The notes below the pieces were generated by a model. The model saw only the letters and a list, made by a program, of their open reading frames with translations. It did not search any database and had not been told where the DNA came from. From assembly GCA_030728405.1 (NCBI GenBank), contig JANQZS010000108.1:1-36497 (forward strand): 36,497 nucleotides of DNA. The letters are read 5' to 3'. Within the stretch, counting starts at the first letter, position 1, and each line of letters starts with the position of its first letter. Below are positions 7,757 through 15,602 of the stretch, in pieces. Origin of the DNA: Candidatus Nanopelagicales bacterium. GTDB taxonomy: Bacteria > Actinomycetota > Actinomycetes > S36-B12. The translations under genes were made by a program, and so were the position numbers.

Positions 7757-9310
7757 ATGGACGTTGGTCGACTCGTATCCCGTTCGATGCTGCGCTACCG
7801 CGATCGCATCGCACTCGATGGTCCAGAGGGTGTGAGCACCTTCGGCCAGACAGGTGCGCGCGTAATGCAGCTGGCTCGCGCCCTACGCGCGCTCGGTCTT
7901 GAGACCGGTGATCGGGTGCTCGACCTTCAGTCGAATCAGAACACCTACATCGAAACCGATTTTGCTATCAGCACGGCCGGACTATGCCGTGTGGCACTGA
8001 ACTACCGGTTGCACCCCACCGACTGGGTGCGGATCGCGAGTGATTGCACCCCGAAGGCGCTCATTCTTGACGCAAAATTCTGGGATGACAGCGCCGACGT
8101 TCGCGCGATGGTCGAGCACATCATCATCATCAATGGCGATGCAGACGGTGCTATTCCTTACGAGGCATTCCTGGCCCCGCAATCGGATGAGCCGCTCCTG
8201 CTCAGCATCGACCCCGACGCGCTGGTCTCACTGAATTACTCCAGTGGCACCACGGGTAAGCCCAAGGGCGCCCAGCGCACGCACCGTAATCGAATGGCGA
8301 GCGTGCACAACATGATCACGGATTTCTTTGGGGGATTGCCCGATGAAACCCGCACCTACCTGCACGCTGGCCCGGTCACCCATACCAGCGGGCTCTTTGT
8401 ACTGCCGTTCTTCGCTTTTGGCGGCAAGCAGATCGTGCATGCGAAATACGATCCCGAAGCCCTCGTTGATGCGGTGGAAAACCAAGGCGTGACCGATACG
8501 GCACTGGTTCCCACGATGGTGGCTCGACTCCTTGCGATGCCGGATATTTCCCGTGAGCGCATGGCGGGCTTGCGCCGGCTCGGTTACGCGGGTGCACCGA
8601 TGCCACCGGATCAGATCCGTCAGTGCTTTGACCGCATCACTTTGCACATGGCCCAGTACTACGGACTCGTCGAAGCGATTCCGCCGGTAACCGTATTGAG
8701 TCCAGAAGATCACCGTCGCGGGATTGACGGCGAACCCGAGCTCCTCACCAGCGCGGGGATCTCGTGCAACCAGGTGGAGATCCGGATCGTCGACGAAGAC
8801 GGTGTAGATGTACCGACCGGTGAGATCGGAGAGGTCATCACCCGTGGTGATCACGTAATGGGGGGCTACTACGGCCAAGCTGCTGCTGATCCCACGGTGA
8901 CCAAGGCGGTGCGCGATGGCTGGCTCTACACCGGCGATCTTGGTCGGCAGGACATCAACGAGCGACTCTTCTTGGTCGACCGTAAGGGCGACATGATCAT
9001 CTCCGGCGGGTACAACATCTACCCACGTGAAATCGAAGATGTGATCGCAGAGGTGCCAGGCGTGCATGAGGTGGCTGTGGTGGGGATCGAGGATCCCGAG
9101 TGGGGCCAACATGTAACCGCGCTGTTCACCGTGCAAGCTGGCGCCACCGTCACCACAGAACAAGTGATCGAGCACTGCAAATCGCGAATGGCTTCCTACA
9201 AGAAGCCCAAGGATGTGCGCATCGTGGCCGAGTTCCCACTGAACTCCACCGGAAAAATCGCGAAGAAGGTTTTGCGAGAAGAACTCAATGCGGAAGGTGC
9301 ACGCTCATGA
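7757..9310 (+). CDS. AMP-forming acyl-CoA ligase
   Basis: A 517-residue ANL-superfamily adenylating enzyme. Motifs in order are the P-loop YSSGTTGKPKGA, the aromatic/adenine region QYYGLVEAIPP (a divergent form of the usual YG-TE), YTGDLG, DRKGDMIISGGYNIYPREIED (hinge) and the C-terminal catalytic lysine in LNSTGKIAKKVLREE. It should convert a carboxylic acid, ATP and CoA to acyl-CoA, AMP and PPi, the entry step of the pathway. The start is the ATG at 7757, with GAGAGG ten bases upstream and two bases after the previous stop. Its stop overlaps the mutase start (ATGA). The acid substrate cannot be read from the sequence. Confidence 0.9.
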   Translation: MDVGRLVSRSMLRYRDRIALDGPEGVSTFGQTGARVMQLARALRALGLETGDRVLDLQSNQNTYIETDFAISTAGLCRVALNYRLHPTDWVRIASDCTPKALILDAKFWDDSADVRAMVEHIIIINGDADGAIPYEAFLAPQSDEPLLLSIDPDALVSLNYSSGTTGKPKGAQRTHRNRMASVHNMITDFFGGLPDETRTYLHAGPVTHTSGLFVLPFFAFGGKQIVHAKYDPEALVDAVENQGVTDTALVPTMVARLLAMPDISRERMAGLRRLGYAGAPMPPDQIRQCFDRITLHMAQYYGLVEAIPPVTVLSPEDHRRGIDGEPELLTSAGISCNQVEIRIVDEDGVDVPTGEIGEVITRGDHVMGGYYGQAAADPTVTKAVRDGWLYTGDLGRQDINERLFLVDRKGDMIISGGYNIYPREIEDVIAEVPGVHEVAVVGIEDPEWGQHVTALFTVQAGATVTTEQVIEHCKSRMASYKKPKDVRIVAEFPLNSTGKIAKKVLREELNAEGARS

Positions 9311-10797
9311 CCGAAACTCCAGGAGCCTTTCCCTACACGCGCGGAATCAGCGCTGATCCCGGCGTCTGGACGATGGGGCAATACGCGGGTTTCGGCACTG
9401 CTGCCGAGACCAACAAGCGATTTCGCACTCTGCTTGATCAGGGCTTGACCGGCTTCAGCGTCGCTCTTGATTTGCCCACCCAAATGGGTTTGGACTCAGA
9501 CAATCCCCTCGCACGCGGCGAAGTGGGCAAAGTCGGAGTGGCTATCGATTCCCTTGCAGACATTGAAGTTTTAATGGCGGGCATCCCGCTGGAGAAGATC
9601 AGTCAGGTGCGCACCACGGCAAACTCCATCGGTTATATCTGGGCCGCTCTATTTGAGGCTCTCGCAGTCAAGCGTGGCGTCGACCCGAACCAGTTCGGCA
9701 TGTTTATTCAGAACGACGTTCTCAAGGAGTACTTTGCCCGCGGAACGCAGATCTTCCCCGCGGCGACCGGCTTGAAACTCTCCGTCGATGTGATTGAACA
9801 CATTTCGCGGCATATCCCGCGCTGGGTTTCCCTTGCCATGAGCGGGTACCACATCCGCGAGTCTGGATCGAGTGCTGTGCAAGAGATTGCGTTCACTTTC
9901 GCCAATGCGAAGGCCTATCTTGATGAAACCATCAAGCGCGGCCTGACAGTTGACGATGTTGCGCCCACCTTGTTCACGTTCTTGTCGAGCAACATGGATT
10001 TCATGCCCGAGATTGCTAAGTTCCGCGCTGCTCGTCGAGTCTGGGCCAAGCTCATGCGCGATACCTATGGGGCGCAAGACCCCCGTTCGGAACAACTGCG
10101 GATCTTTGTATTCACCGCTGGCTCCTCGCTCACTGCGCAACAGCCATTGAACAACGTGGTCCGCACATCAATTGAGGCGATGGCTGCCGCACTCGGTGGC
10201 GTTCAAACGATGCATGTGTGTGCCTACGATGAAGCTTTAGGTGTTCCCACCGAAACCGCTGCCACTTTGGCCTTGCGCACGCAGCAGATCGTGGCATTCG
10301 AGACGGGCGTCACCACGATGGTCGATCCGCTCGGTGGCAGCGTGATTCTTGAAGCACTCACCGATGAACTCGAGCAGCGGATTTGGGAGGAACTCGACGT
10401 CATCGCTGCGCGTGGAGGGGCCCTCGAGTGCATCGAGTCCGGCTACTTTGCGACAGCGCTCGGAGATAGTGCTTACGAGTACGCGCAGTCAGTCGATTCC
10501 GGTGAGCGCCCTGTTATTGGCGTGAACACCTTTGTTACCGACCATGTTGCCTTCGACGTGTTCACGATCGATCCAGAAAGTGAGCGCTCACAGGTTTCAT
10601 CACTCGAAGGGGTTCGGGCCCGCCGGGATGAGCAGGCCGTTGCTGCCGGCTTGGCCGAGGTGAAGGCAGCTGCTGAAGCCGGAATCAACATTGTGCCGGC
10701 CTGTGTCACTGCGGTGAGTGCCTATGCAACTGTCGGTGAGATTTGCGACGTGCTCCGCGCGGTGTACGGAACCTGGACTCCTTCGGGAGCCTTTTAA
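9307..10797 (+). CDS. B12-dependent acyl-CoA mutase large subunit, atypical
   Basis: A 496-residue catalytic TIM-barrel subunit of the methylmalonyl-CoA/isobutyryl-CoA mutase family without the B12-binding domain. It keeps QYAGFGTAAETNKRF, FSVALDLPTQMGLDSD, the adenosyl/substrate-contacting SGYHIRESG (Tyr181, His182), LNNVVRT and DEALGVPTE. Two features are unusual. The N-terminal extension before PYTRG (residues 9-13) is absent. The following specificity loop is about three residues shorter than in methylmalonyl-CoA mutase, so the Tyr/Phe/Ile that discriminates known mutases is not present (ISADPGVWTMGQ). Arg145 (in FARGTQIFP) appears to match the methylmalonyl-CoA-type arginine. It probably pairs with the small subunit at 15603. 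The four-base overlap with the CoA ligase suggests the mutase acts on that ligase's product. Substrate unknown. Confidence 0.85.
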   Translation: MTETPGAFPYTRGISADPGVWTMGQYAGFGTAAETNKRFRTLLDQGLTGFSVALDLPTQMGLDSDNPLARGEVGKVGVAIDSLADIEVLMAGIPLEKISQVRTTANSIGYIWAALFEALAVKRGVDPNQFGMFIQNDVLKEYFARGTQIFPAATGLKLSVDVIEHISRHIPRWVSLAMSGYHIRESGSSAVQEIAFTFANAKAYLDETIKRGLTVDDVAPTLFTFLSSNMDFMPEIAKFRAARRVWAKLMRDTYGAQDPRSEQLRIFVFTAGSSLTAQQPLNNVVRTSIEAMAAALGGVQTMHVCAYDEALGVPTETAATLALRTQQIVAFETGVTTMVDPLGGSVILEALTDELEQRIWEELDVIAARGGALECIESGYFATALGDSAYEYAQSVDSGERPVIGVNTFVTDHVAFDVFTIDPESERSQVSSLEGVRARRDEQAVAAGLAEVKAAAEAGINIVPACVTAVSAYATVGEICDVLRAVYGTWTPSGAF

Positions 10798-10838
10798 CAC
10801 CCGCACAGCACGAGAGTGTTTAACGAGTGTGGATGAAC

Positions 10839-12212
10839 TTATTTGGTCTGGGAAACAGCTTCTGCAACCGCTGGTGCCACGCTCGGGTCGAACACACTGG
10901 GCACGATGTAGATAGCCGAGAGGGCCTCATCTGTCACCACGGATGCGATGGCACGAGCCGCAGCGATGAGGGCTTCGTCGGTTATCTTGTGACTGCCACC
11001 GTCGAGAATTCCACGGAAAATCCCGGGGAATGCCAAAACATTATTGATCTGGTTGGGGTAGTCACTGCGGCCGGTCGCGACCACGCGCGCGTACTTGGCT
11101 GCCTCGACCGGATCGATCTCTGGCTCAGGATTGGCCAGAGCAAACACGATGGAATCGGGTGCCATCCGCGAAATGTCATCACCGGTAATCAAGTTCGGCT
11201 GTGAAAGACCGATGAACACGTCGGCATCGACAAGGGCTTCGGCGATGGTGCCGGTGTGTCCGCGCGGGTTCGTAATCTCAGCGAGCGCAGTGCGTTCCTC
11301 GTCGAGGTTCGAGCGACCCTTAAAGATTGCACCCTTCGAGTCAAACAGAATGATGTCTTGAACGCCGGACTTCATCAGCAAACGGGAGACCGCAACGCCA
11401 GCAGCGCCGGCGCCGATCATCACCACGCGCAGGTCTTCAGCGTTCTTCTTGACCAAACGCAGTGCGTTGATGAGAGCTGCGAGAACCACTACTGCGGTGC
11501 CGTGCTGGTCATCATGGAAAACCGGAATATCGAGAAGTTCACGGAGACGGCGCTCGATCTCGAAGCAGCGCGGAGCTGCGATGTCTTCAAGGTTGATGCC
11601 ACCAAAACCGGGTGCAATCAACTGAACGGTGCGCACGATCTCGTCGACATCTTTGGTGTCAAGGCAGATCGGCCATGCATCAACGTCGGCAAATTTCTTG
11701 AACAGCGCAGCTTTGCCCTCCATGACTGGCATCGCAGCCTGCGGGCCAATATCCCCGAGACCGAGAACTGCGGAGCCATCTGTGACCACGGCAACCGAAT
11801 TGCGCTTGATGGTGAGGTTGCGTGCATCTTCTGGGTTTTCATAAATCGCCATGCACACGCGCGCAACGCCGGGGGTGTAGGCACGAGCCAGATCGGTGCG
11901 GTTGCGGATCGGTGTCTTGAGCGCGATCTCGATCTTGCCACCGAGGTGAATCAAGAACACGGAGTCACTGACCTTCTCAACCTCGCAACCTTCGAGGCTG
12001 CTCAACGCAGCTTTGACCTCTTCAACGTGATCGGTGTCGCGGGCCATGCACGAGAGGTCAAGCGAAACTGATTCATGGCCTGGGTCGGTGACGTCGAGTC
12101 CGGTAATCACCGCGCCGGTGGCGGCAACCGCAGTGATGATGGCTCCGGAGGCATGCAGTTCCGGAGTTGCCTTAATGCGGACGACGATCGAATACCCAGG
12201 GCTCACACTCAT
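10839..12212 (-). CDS. ACT-domain NAD(P)-dependent malic enzyme
   Basis: A 457-residue malic enzyme. Residues about 6-80 form an ACT-like regulatory domain (YSIVVRIKATPELHASGAI). The catalytic part has RTDLARAYTPGVARVC, the tyrosine/lysine region with TDGSAVLGLGDIGP and MEGKAALFKKFADVD, metal-binding acidic residues near HDDQHGTAVV, and the NAD(P) fold VVMIGAGAAGVAVSRLL. It decarboxylates malate to pyruvate and could feed C4 acids from the catabolic clusters into acetyl-CoA or supply NADPH. It lies 61 bases downstream of the PaaX gene on the same strand and is convergent with the mutase. No ribosome site precedes the ATG; a -10-like TAGACT lies seven bases upstream, so a separate leaderless transcript is plausible. 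Confidence 0.95.
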   Translation of the reverse strand: MSVSPGYSIVVRIKATPELHASGAIITAVAATGAVITGLDVTDPGHESVSLDLSCMARDTDHVEEVKAALSSLEGCEVEKVSDSVFLIHLGGKIEIALKTPIRNRTDLARAYTPGVARVCMAIYENPEDARNLTIKRNSVAVVTDGSAVLGLGDIGPQAAMPVMEGKAALFKKFADVDAWPICLDTKDVDEIVRTVQLIAPGFGGINLEDIAAPRCFEIERRLRELLDIPVFHDDQHGTAVVVLAALINALRLVKKNAEDLRVVMIGAGAAGVAVSRLLMKSGVQDIILFDSKGAIFKGRSNLDEERTALAEITNPRGHTGTIAEALVDADVFIGLSQPNLITGDDISRMAPDSIVFALANPEPEIDPVEAAKYARVVATGRSDYPNQINNVLAFPGIFRGILDGGSHKITDEALIAAARAIASVVTDEALSAIYIVPSVFDPSVAPAVAEAVSQTK

Positions 12213-12219
12213 GGACGGG

Positions 12220-12225
12220 AGTCTA
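12220..12225 (-). promoter_or_regulatory. Candidate -10 box (TAGACT) for a leaderless malic enzyme mRNA
   Basis: On the minus strand TAGACT fits the actinobacterial TANNNT -10 pattern and ends exactly seven bases before the A of the malic enzyme ATG at 12212. The sequence between them (CCCGTCC) has no Shine-Dalgarno match. No -35 box at 16-18 bp spacing is evident. This is position-based inference. Confidence 0.4.
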
Positions 12226-12273
12226 TCCGTGATGTGCAGGCCAATTCACCGCTAGGAGTACCTGTGAGCAGCA

Positions 12274-13158
12274 TCACGTAGAGATGGAGATCACGTGTTG
12301 CTGAGCGATGTGCGACAACTGATCATGAAGTTCATAGAAGAGCGACGTGGCCTGATCGCCGGCCCACTTCTTCGGCAGGAACTCGCGGGGCAGACCAGGA
12401 TCTAAATAGGGGAGCGGTCGCCATGATGTGAGCGCCTTTGTGTAGTCGGTAAAAGCGCGTACTGGGTCTGGCGACTTCTGCGAGCGGCTATACGAGGCAC
12501 CCATTGCTCCGTAAGCGGTGCTAAAAGCCGAGTATCCGTTGGCGATCTCGTCGAGATCCCACCATTCCCGCACTGCTTCCGAGGTGGGTCTAAATGCAAC
12601 GTGGTCGGCAACAAAGATGTCGATGTAGTCGATGACTCCGATTGCTTCAGCCAGATAACGCACGTCTGGTTCGAGTGCGCGTGGCGCGATCCATAACCCC
12701 CCACCAACTTGAGCAAAACCGACCCGAGCAAGGCGAGAGCGCAGGCGGTATCGCAGATCGCGGGCACTCTCGGGGATGGAGAACGCCGCCAGAATCCACC
12801 CATCACTCGGCGGTGGGAATCGACGTTGCAAAACGCGTGCGTCTCCTACGTCGAAGGTTCGCCAGGCAGATTCACTCAGTGCATACCCGGCAACTCCCGC
12901 TCGACGCTCGGCCACCAAAATGCCGCGTCGTTTGAATCGGGAGAGCGCGCTGCGCACTGCAGCGTCTTCAATGCCGACTTCAGCGAGCAGTGCCAGCAGG
13001 CTGCTGACCGAAAGCCACCCACCGATGCTGCGACTGTAGGCACCAAAGATGGTGATGATCAGCGATTGCGGGCGCACCGCCCTGATCGCAACGTCGTATG
13101 GCTCGCCTGCGAAAGACTGCAGAGACGTGGCATCCCCCGTGCCTTGAGCCAGGTTCAC
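12274..13158 (-). CDS. PaaX-family transcriptional regulator
   Basis: A 294-residue protein with the PaaX layout: an N-terminal winged helix (about 28-90; PQSLIITIFGAY, then VRSALSRFKRRGILVAERR), a central ferredoxin-like domain (DGWILAAFSIPE, LRYRLRSRLARVGFAQVGGGLWIAP) and a C-terminal region (SYSRSQKSPDPVRAFTDYTKALTSWRPLPYLDPGLPREFLP). Characterised PaaX proteins repress phenylacetate catabolism and are released by the aryl-CoA intermediate. No paa genes are seen here, so it probably senses another acyl-CoA, perhaps from the adjacent CoA-ester clusters. The GTG at 13158 overlaps the preceding FMN reductase stop (GTGA). It is last in a tight four-gene operon. A possible operator lies at 4482-4496. 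Confidence 0.9.
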   Translation of the reverse strand: MNLAQGTGDATSLQSFAGEPYDVAIRAVRPQSLIITIFGAYSRSIGGWLSVSSLLALLAEVGIEDAAVRSALSRFKRRGILVAERRAGVAGYALSESAWRTFDVGDARVLQRRFPPPSDGWILAAFSIPESARDLRYRLRSRLARVGFAQVGGGLWIAPRALEPDVRYLAEAIGVIDYIDIFVADHVAFRPTSEAVREWWDLDEIANGYSAFSTAYGAMGASYSRSQKSPDPVRAFTDYTKALTSWRPLPYLDPGLPREFLPKKWAGDQATSLFYELHDQLSHIAQQHVISIST

Positions 13159-13739
13159 GTTGTGCCCGAAGCCTGACGCATCTGAGCAAACTCCACGACC
13201 TGTCGACCGATCACGGCAAGTTGATCAGCTGCTGCGGTGTCTTGGCAGGTGCCATCAACTTCGAAACGGGTAGCGGATGCGTTGATGGTTCCGCCCAGCG
13301 GAGTGGGCCACCCGCGCAGTGCATGCACAACCTGGCGAAGCTGGTGCAGGGTAGACACGGTTGCCTGCCAGCCGTAGGCAACGGAGATGCAGCCGACAGA
13401 ACGGCCGTCAAGGTACGCGGGATCGTTTTCTCGGAGATCTTCGATGTAGTCCAGCGCGTTTTTCATCATGCCGCTAATGCCACCGTGATACCCGGGGCTA
13501 GCGATGAGCACGCCATTCGCTGTCCGAACCTTTTCTACGAAATCAACTGCGAGCGGATGCCTTTCGGTGGTTTCGGTGTCGTAGATCGGAAACATGAGGT
13601 CGCGACCGGTGATCGTGATGACTTCAGCGCCTGCCGCTTCGGCGGCCTTGGCCGCAACGTTGAGTGCCAACTCGCTGGAGGAGTTGGGGCGGGTGCTTCC
13701 GCCGATGGCCAAAATGCGTACTGCCGGTGAGGTGCTCAC
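13155..13739 (-). CDS. NADPH-dependent FMN reductase
   Basis: A 194-residue flavodoxin-like protein of the NADPH-dependent FMN reductase family. The phosphate-binding loop ILAIGGSTRPNSSS is at residues 9-22, and SPGYHGGISGMMKNALDYIE near 80-100 is the hallmark flavin-contacting segment. It reduces FMN or quinones with NAD(P)H and could supply FMNH2 to a flavin-dependent monooxygenase, but none is visible in the window. The GTG start at 13739 overlaps the WrbA stop (GTGA), and its stop overlaps the PaaX start. Confidence 0.9.
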   Translation of the reverse strand: MSTSPAVRILAIGGSTRPNSSSELALNVAAKAAEAAGAEVITITGRDLMFPIYDTETTERHPLAVDFVEKVRTANGVLIASPGYHGGISGMMKNALDYIEDLRENDPAYLDGRSVGCISVAYGWQATVSTLHQLRQVVHALRGWPTPLGGTINASATRFEVDGTCQDTAAADQLAVIGRQVVEFAQMRQASGTT

Positions 13740-14374
13740 ATTGCTCCGTTGGGTCGAGTATTCCGGCCGATGATCAGATCGCGAGTGATTATTGCAAGTC
13801 GTTCGCCTTGGACACGTGCCGCGGTGAGGGCATCGTTGTCAGGCGTTGCACCCTTTCGTGAAACGAATGAGGAGCCGTAGGGATTCCCCGAGACGCGAGC
13901 CACGTGTTCGTGTGCGTAACCGAGCGGCATTACGAGTGATCCCCAGTGGTAAAAAATGTTATTGATGGCAAGGATCGTGCTTTCCAGGCCGCCATGTTGG
14001 GTAGAGCTGCTCGTGAAAGACGTACCCACCTTGGTGGCAAGAACGCCCGTGAACCACAAGCCACCGGTGGTATCGAGAAAAGACTTGAGTTGCGCGGCCG
14101 GACCACCAAACCGGGTGGGAGAACCGAGTGCGATCGCATCGGCCCATTCCAGATCATCGAGCGATGCGTACTCATCCGTGCATGAGTCAATCCATCCCTG
14201 CCAGCGAGGGTTACTGGCGATTGCTTCGGCAGGGGCGCTCTCGTGGACTCGTCGTACTCGAACGTCAGCGCCATTGGTGCGAGCGCCATCTGCAAGCGCG
14301 TGTGCGAGCGCGGCCACGTTGCCGGTGGAGGAGTAAAAGATGACAGCTATGCGGGCGGGTACTGCTGAACTCAT
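13736..14374 (-). CDS. WrbA-like NAD(P)H:quinone oxidoreductase
   Basis: A 212-residue flavodoxin-fold protein of the WrbA family: FMN phosphate loop FYSSTGNVAALAHALADGA near residues 13-31, GSPTRFGGPAAQLKSFLD, and TSSSTQHGGLESTILAINNIFYHWGSLVMPLGY. WrbA proteins carry out two-electron reduction of quinones, avoiding radical semiquinones, which is useful in aromatic catabolism. I chose the ATG at 14374, which shares one base with the stop of the AraC gene (TGATG); a TTG one codon upstream is the alternative. It is the second gene of the overlapping AraC-WrbA-FMN reductase-PaaX operon. Confidence 0.9.
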   Translation of the reverse strand: MSSAVPARIAVIFYSSTGNVAALAHALADGARTNGADVRVRRVHESAPAEAIASNPRWQGWIDSCTDEYASLDDLEWADAIALGSPTRFGGPAAQLKSFLDTTGGLWFTGVLATKVGTSFTSSSTQHGGLESTILAINNIFYHWGSLVMPLGYAHEHVARVSGNPYGSSFVSRKGATPDNDALTAARVQGERLAIITRDLIIGRNTRPNGAM

Positions 14375-15354
14375 CAATGGGCTCCATGCCGGTTTTGGTT
14401 TTTGTGCCGGTGCAGGGTGATAGATGGTGACTCGCCAAAACGAGAACGGTAACTGGTGCTAAATCGGCCAAGGTGGACGATTCCATTTTCATGGGCGATC
14501 GCGGCAACGGTGGTGGCGTGGGGGTCAGAGTCGCGAAGCGCGTGATGCGCGGCGACGAGGCGAACATCTCGTAACAGAGCCGAAGGACTCAGGCCCAGAG
14601 TGCGCTGCACGCTGGCCTGTAATTGCCGGACGCTCAGGCCGACTGCTGCTGCCATGTCAGTGACGGTCACGCGCACCCCGTGGTTTTCCCGGAGCCAATC
14701 AAGGAGCAGATCCACGCGGGAATCACCCGAGGTATCACCGTGCACTTCTTCATGGGTCCAGGCAAGAACGAGTGCGGTAAGTATGTGATCCTCAATTGCA
14801 GCAAAAAAGTCGGTCAAGGTTTCATGCGGGATCCCAGATGGCAGTGTCGACGTCACCGTCCACGCGTGGCGGCACGCGTTTTCCAGAAGTGTGGATTGAC
14901 CTAGCCCGCGCATGTGGCCGTGCTCTATGTGAGTATCGACTTCTGGCCCAAGCACCACCCTGCGGTGCACTGCGAGTCGGGCTTCCTCGCTGGCAACCAC
15001 GAGTGAACCAGCCCATGGGTCTGGGTGCATCAGGGTGGATTCTGTTCGTGAGAGCAAGAACCCAGACTGAAAAGTCTGAGTGTTGGGGTTTGCTCCAACG
15101 CTGACGTCCATGGGGCCTAACGGAATTGTCGCCACGATGCGAGAGCCGGTGGCTGGAGCTTCGACGATCACATCGCCGCCATACCGAACAAAGACAAGGC
15201 GAGACTCAGGTAAAGAGAGCACCCCAACGCGGCCATCGAGTGGTCCGCCCAGCGGGGTGACTTCATGGGGAGTGGTACGAGCTGCGACTTCATCGCGCAG
15301 CACGCTGTGAGTGGAACTGGTGACCAAGCAGTCGAGTGCGCCAGTTGTTCCCAT
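14374..15354 (-). CDS. AraC-family transcriptional regulator
   Basis: A 326-residue regulator with an N-terminal ligand-binding domain of the AraC-binding-like type (about 25-200) and a C-terminal pair of helix-turn-helix motifs (about 225-315; VTVTDMAAAVGLSVRQLQAS and TTVAAIAHENGIVHLGRFSTSYRSRFGESP). It has a strong ribosome site (GGGAGGTGAG) before the ATG at 15354. The gene heads an operon ending in a second regulator (PaaX type), which is unusual, and is divergent from the B12-binding subunit. Its likely targets are its own operon and the nearby CoA-ester clusters; the effector is unknown. Confidence 0.9.
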   Translation of the reverse strand: MGTTGALDCLVTSSTHSVLRDEVAARTTPHEVTPLGGPLDGRVGVLSLPESRLVFVRYGGDVIVEAPATGSRIVATIPLGPMDVSVGANPNTQTFQSGFLLSRTESTLMHPDPWAGSLVVASEEARLAVHRRVVLGPEVDTHIEHGHMRGLGQSTLLENACRHAWTVTSTLPSGIPHETLTDFFAAIEDHILTALVLAWTHEEVHGDTSGDSRVDLLLDWLRENHGVRVTVTDMAAAVGLSVRQLQASVQRTLGLSPSALLRDVRLVAAHHALRDSDPHATTVAAIAHENGIVHLGRFSTSYRSRFGESPSITLHRHKNQNRHGAH

Positions 15355-15602
15355 TACTCACCTCCCGAGCAGGGGCCAGGTACCTGTAGTTCGTTGTGCG
15401 GGCCTGCCTTGAGGACCGACTCTACGGCCACAGATCTGCGCGCAAGGGCGGATCGGTGGACCGATGAGTGCATCCTCATGCCCCCAGCGTATTGTGTCCA
15501 TTTGACGATCGACGAAAGAATGTCAGATTGCTTTTCCGAACCGGTATCCTTCGGCGGTCGTAGTGAATGTTCTGCACCCAGATGCGTCGAAGGGGAGTGG
15601 CC
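15355..15602. promoter_or_regulatory. Divergent intergenic region; candidate promoter for the B12-subunit/sucCD block
   Basis: This 248-bp gap lies between the AraC gene and the mutase small-subunit gene. On the plus strand TTGACG (15502-15507) and CAGATT (15524-15529) are spaced 16 bp and would start transcription about 65 bases before the GTG at 15603; the ribosome site AAGGGGAG precedes that start. No clear hairpin, tRNA or conserved small ORF was seen. A promoter for the AraC gene must also lie here but I could not identify it. Confidence 0.4.

Noticed and set aside
2441-10797. Phenylacetate (paa) degradation cluster, suggested by the PaaX-family gene and PcaF/PaaJ-like thiolase
   Set aside because: No ring-epoxidising PaaABCDE subunits, PaaK, PaaZ or PaaG-type set was found.
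10790-10822. Possible bidirectional terminator between the mutase and malic enzyme genes (AACAC...GTGTT)
   Set aside because: Only five pairs with a 15-base loop and no T-run; too weak to call.
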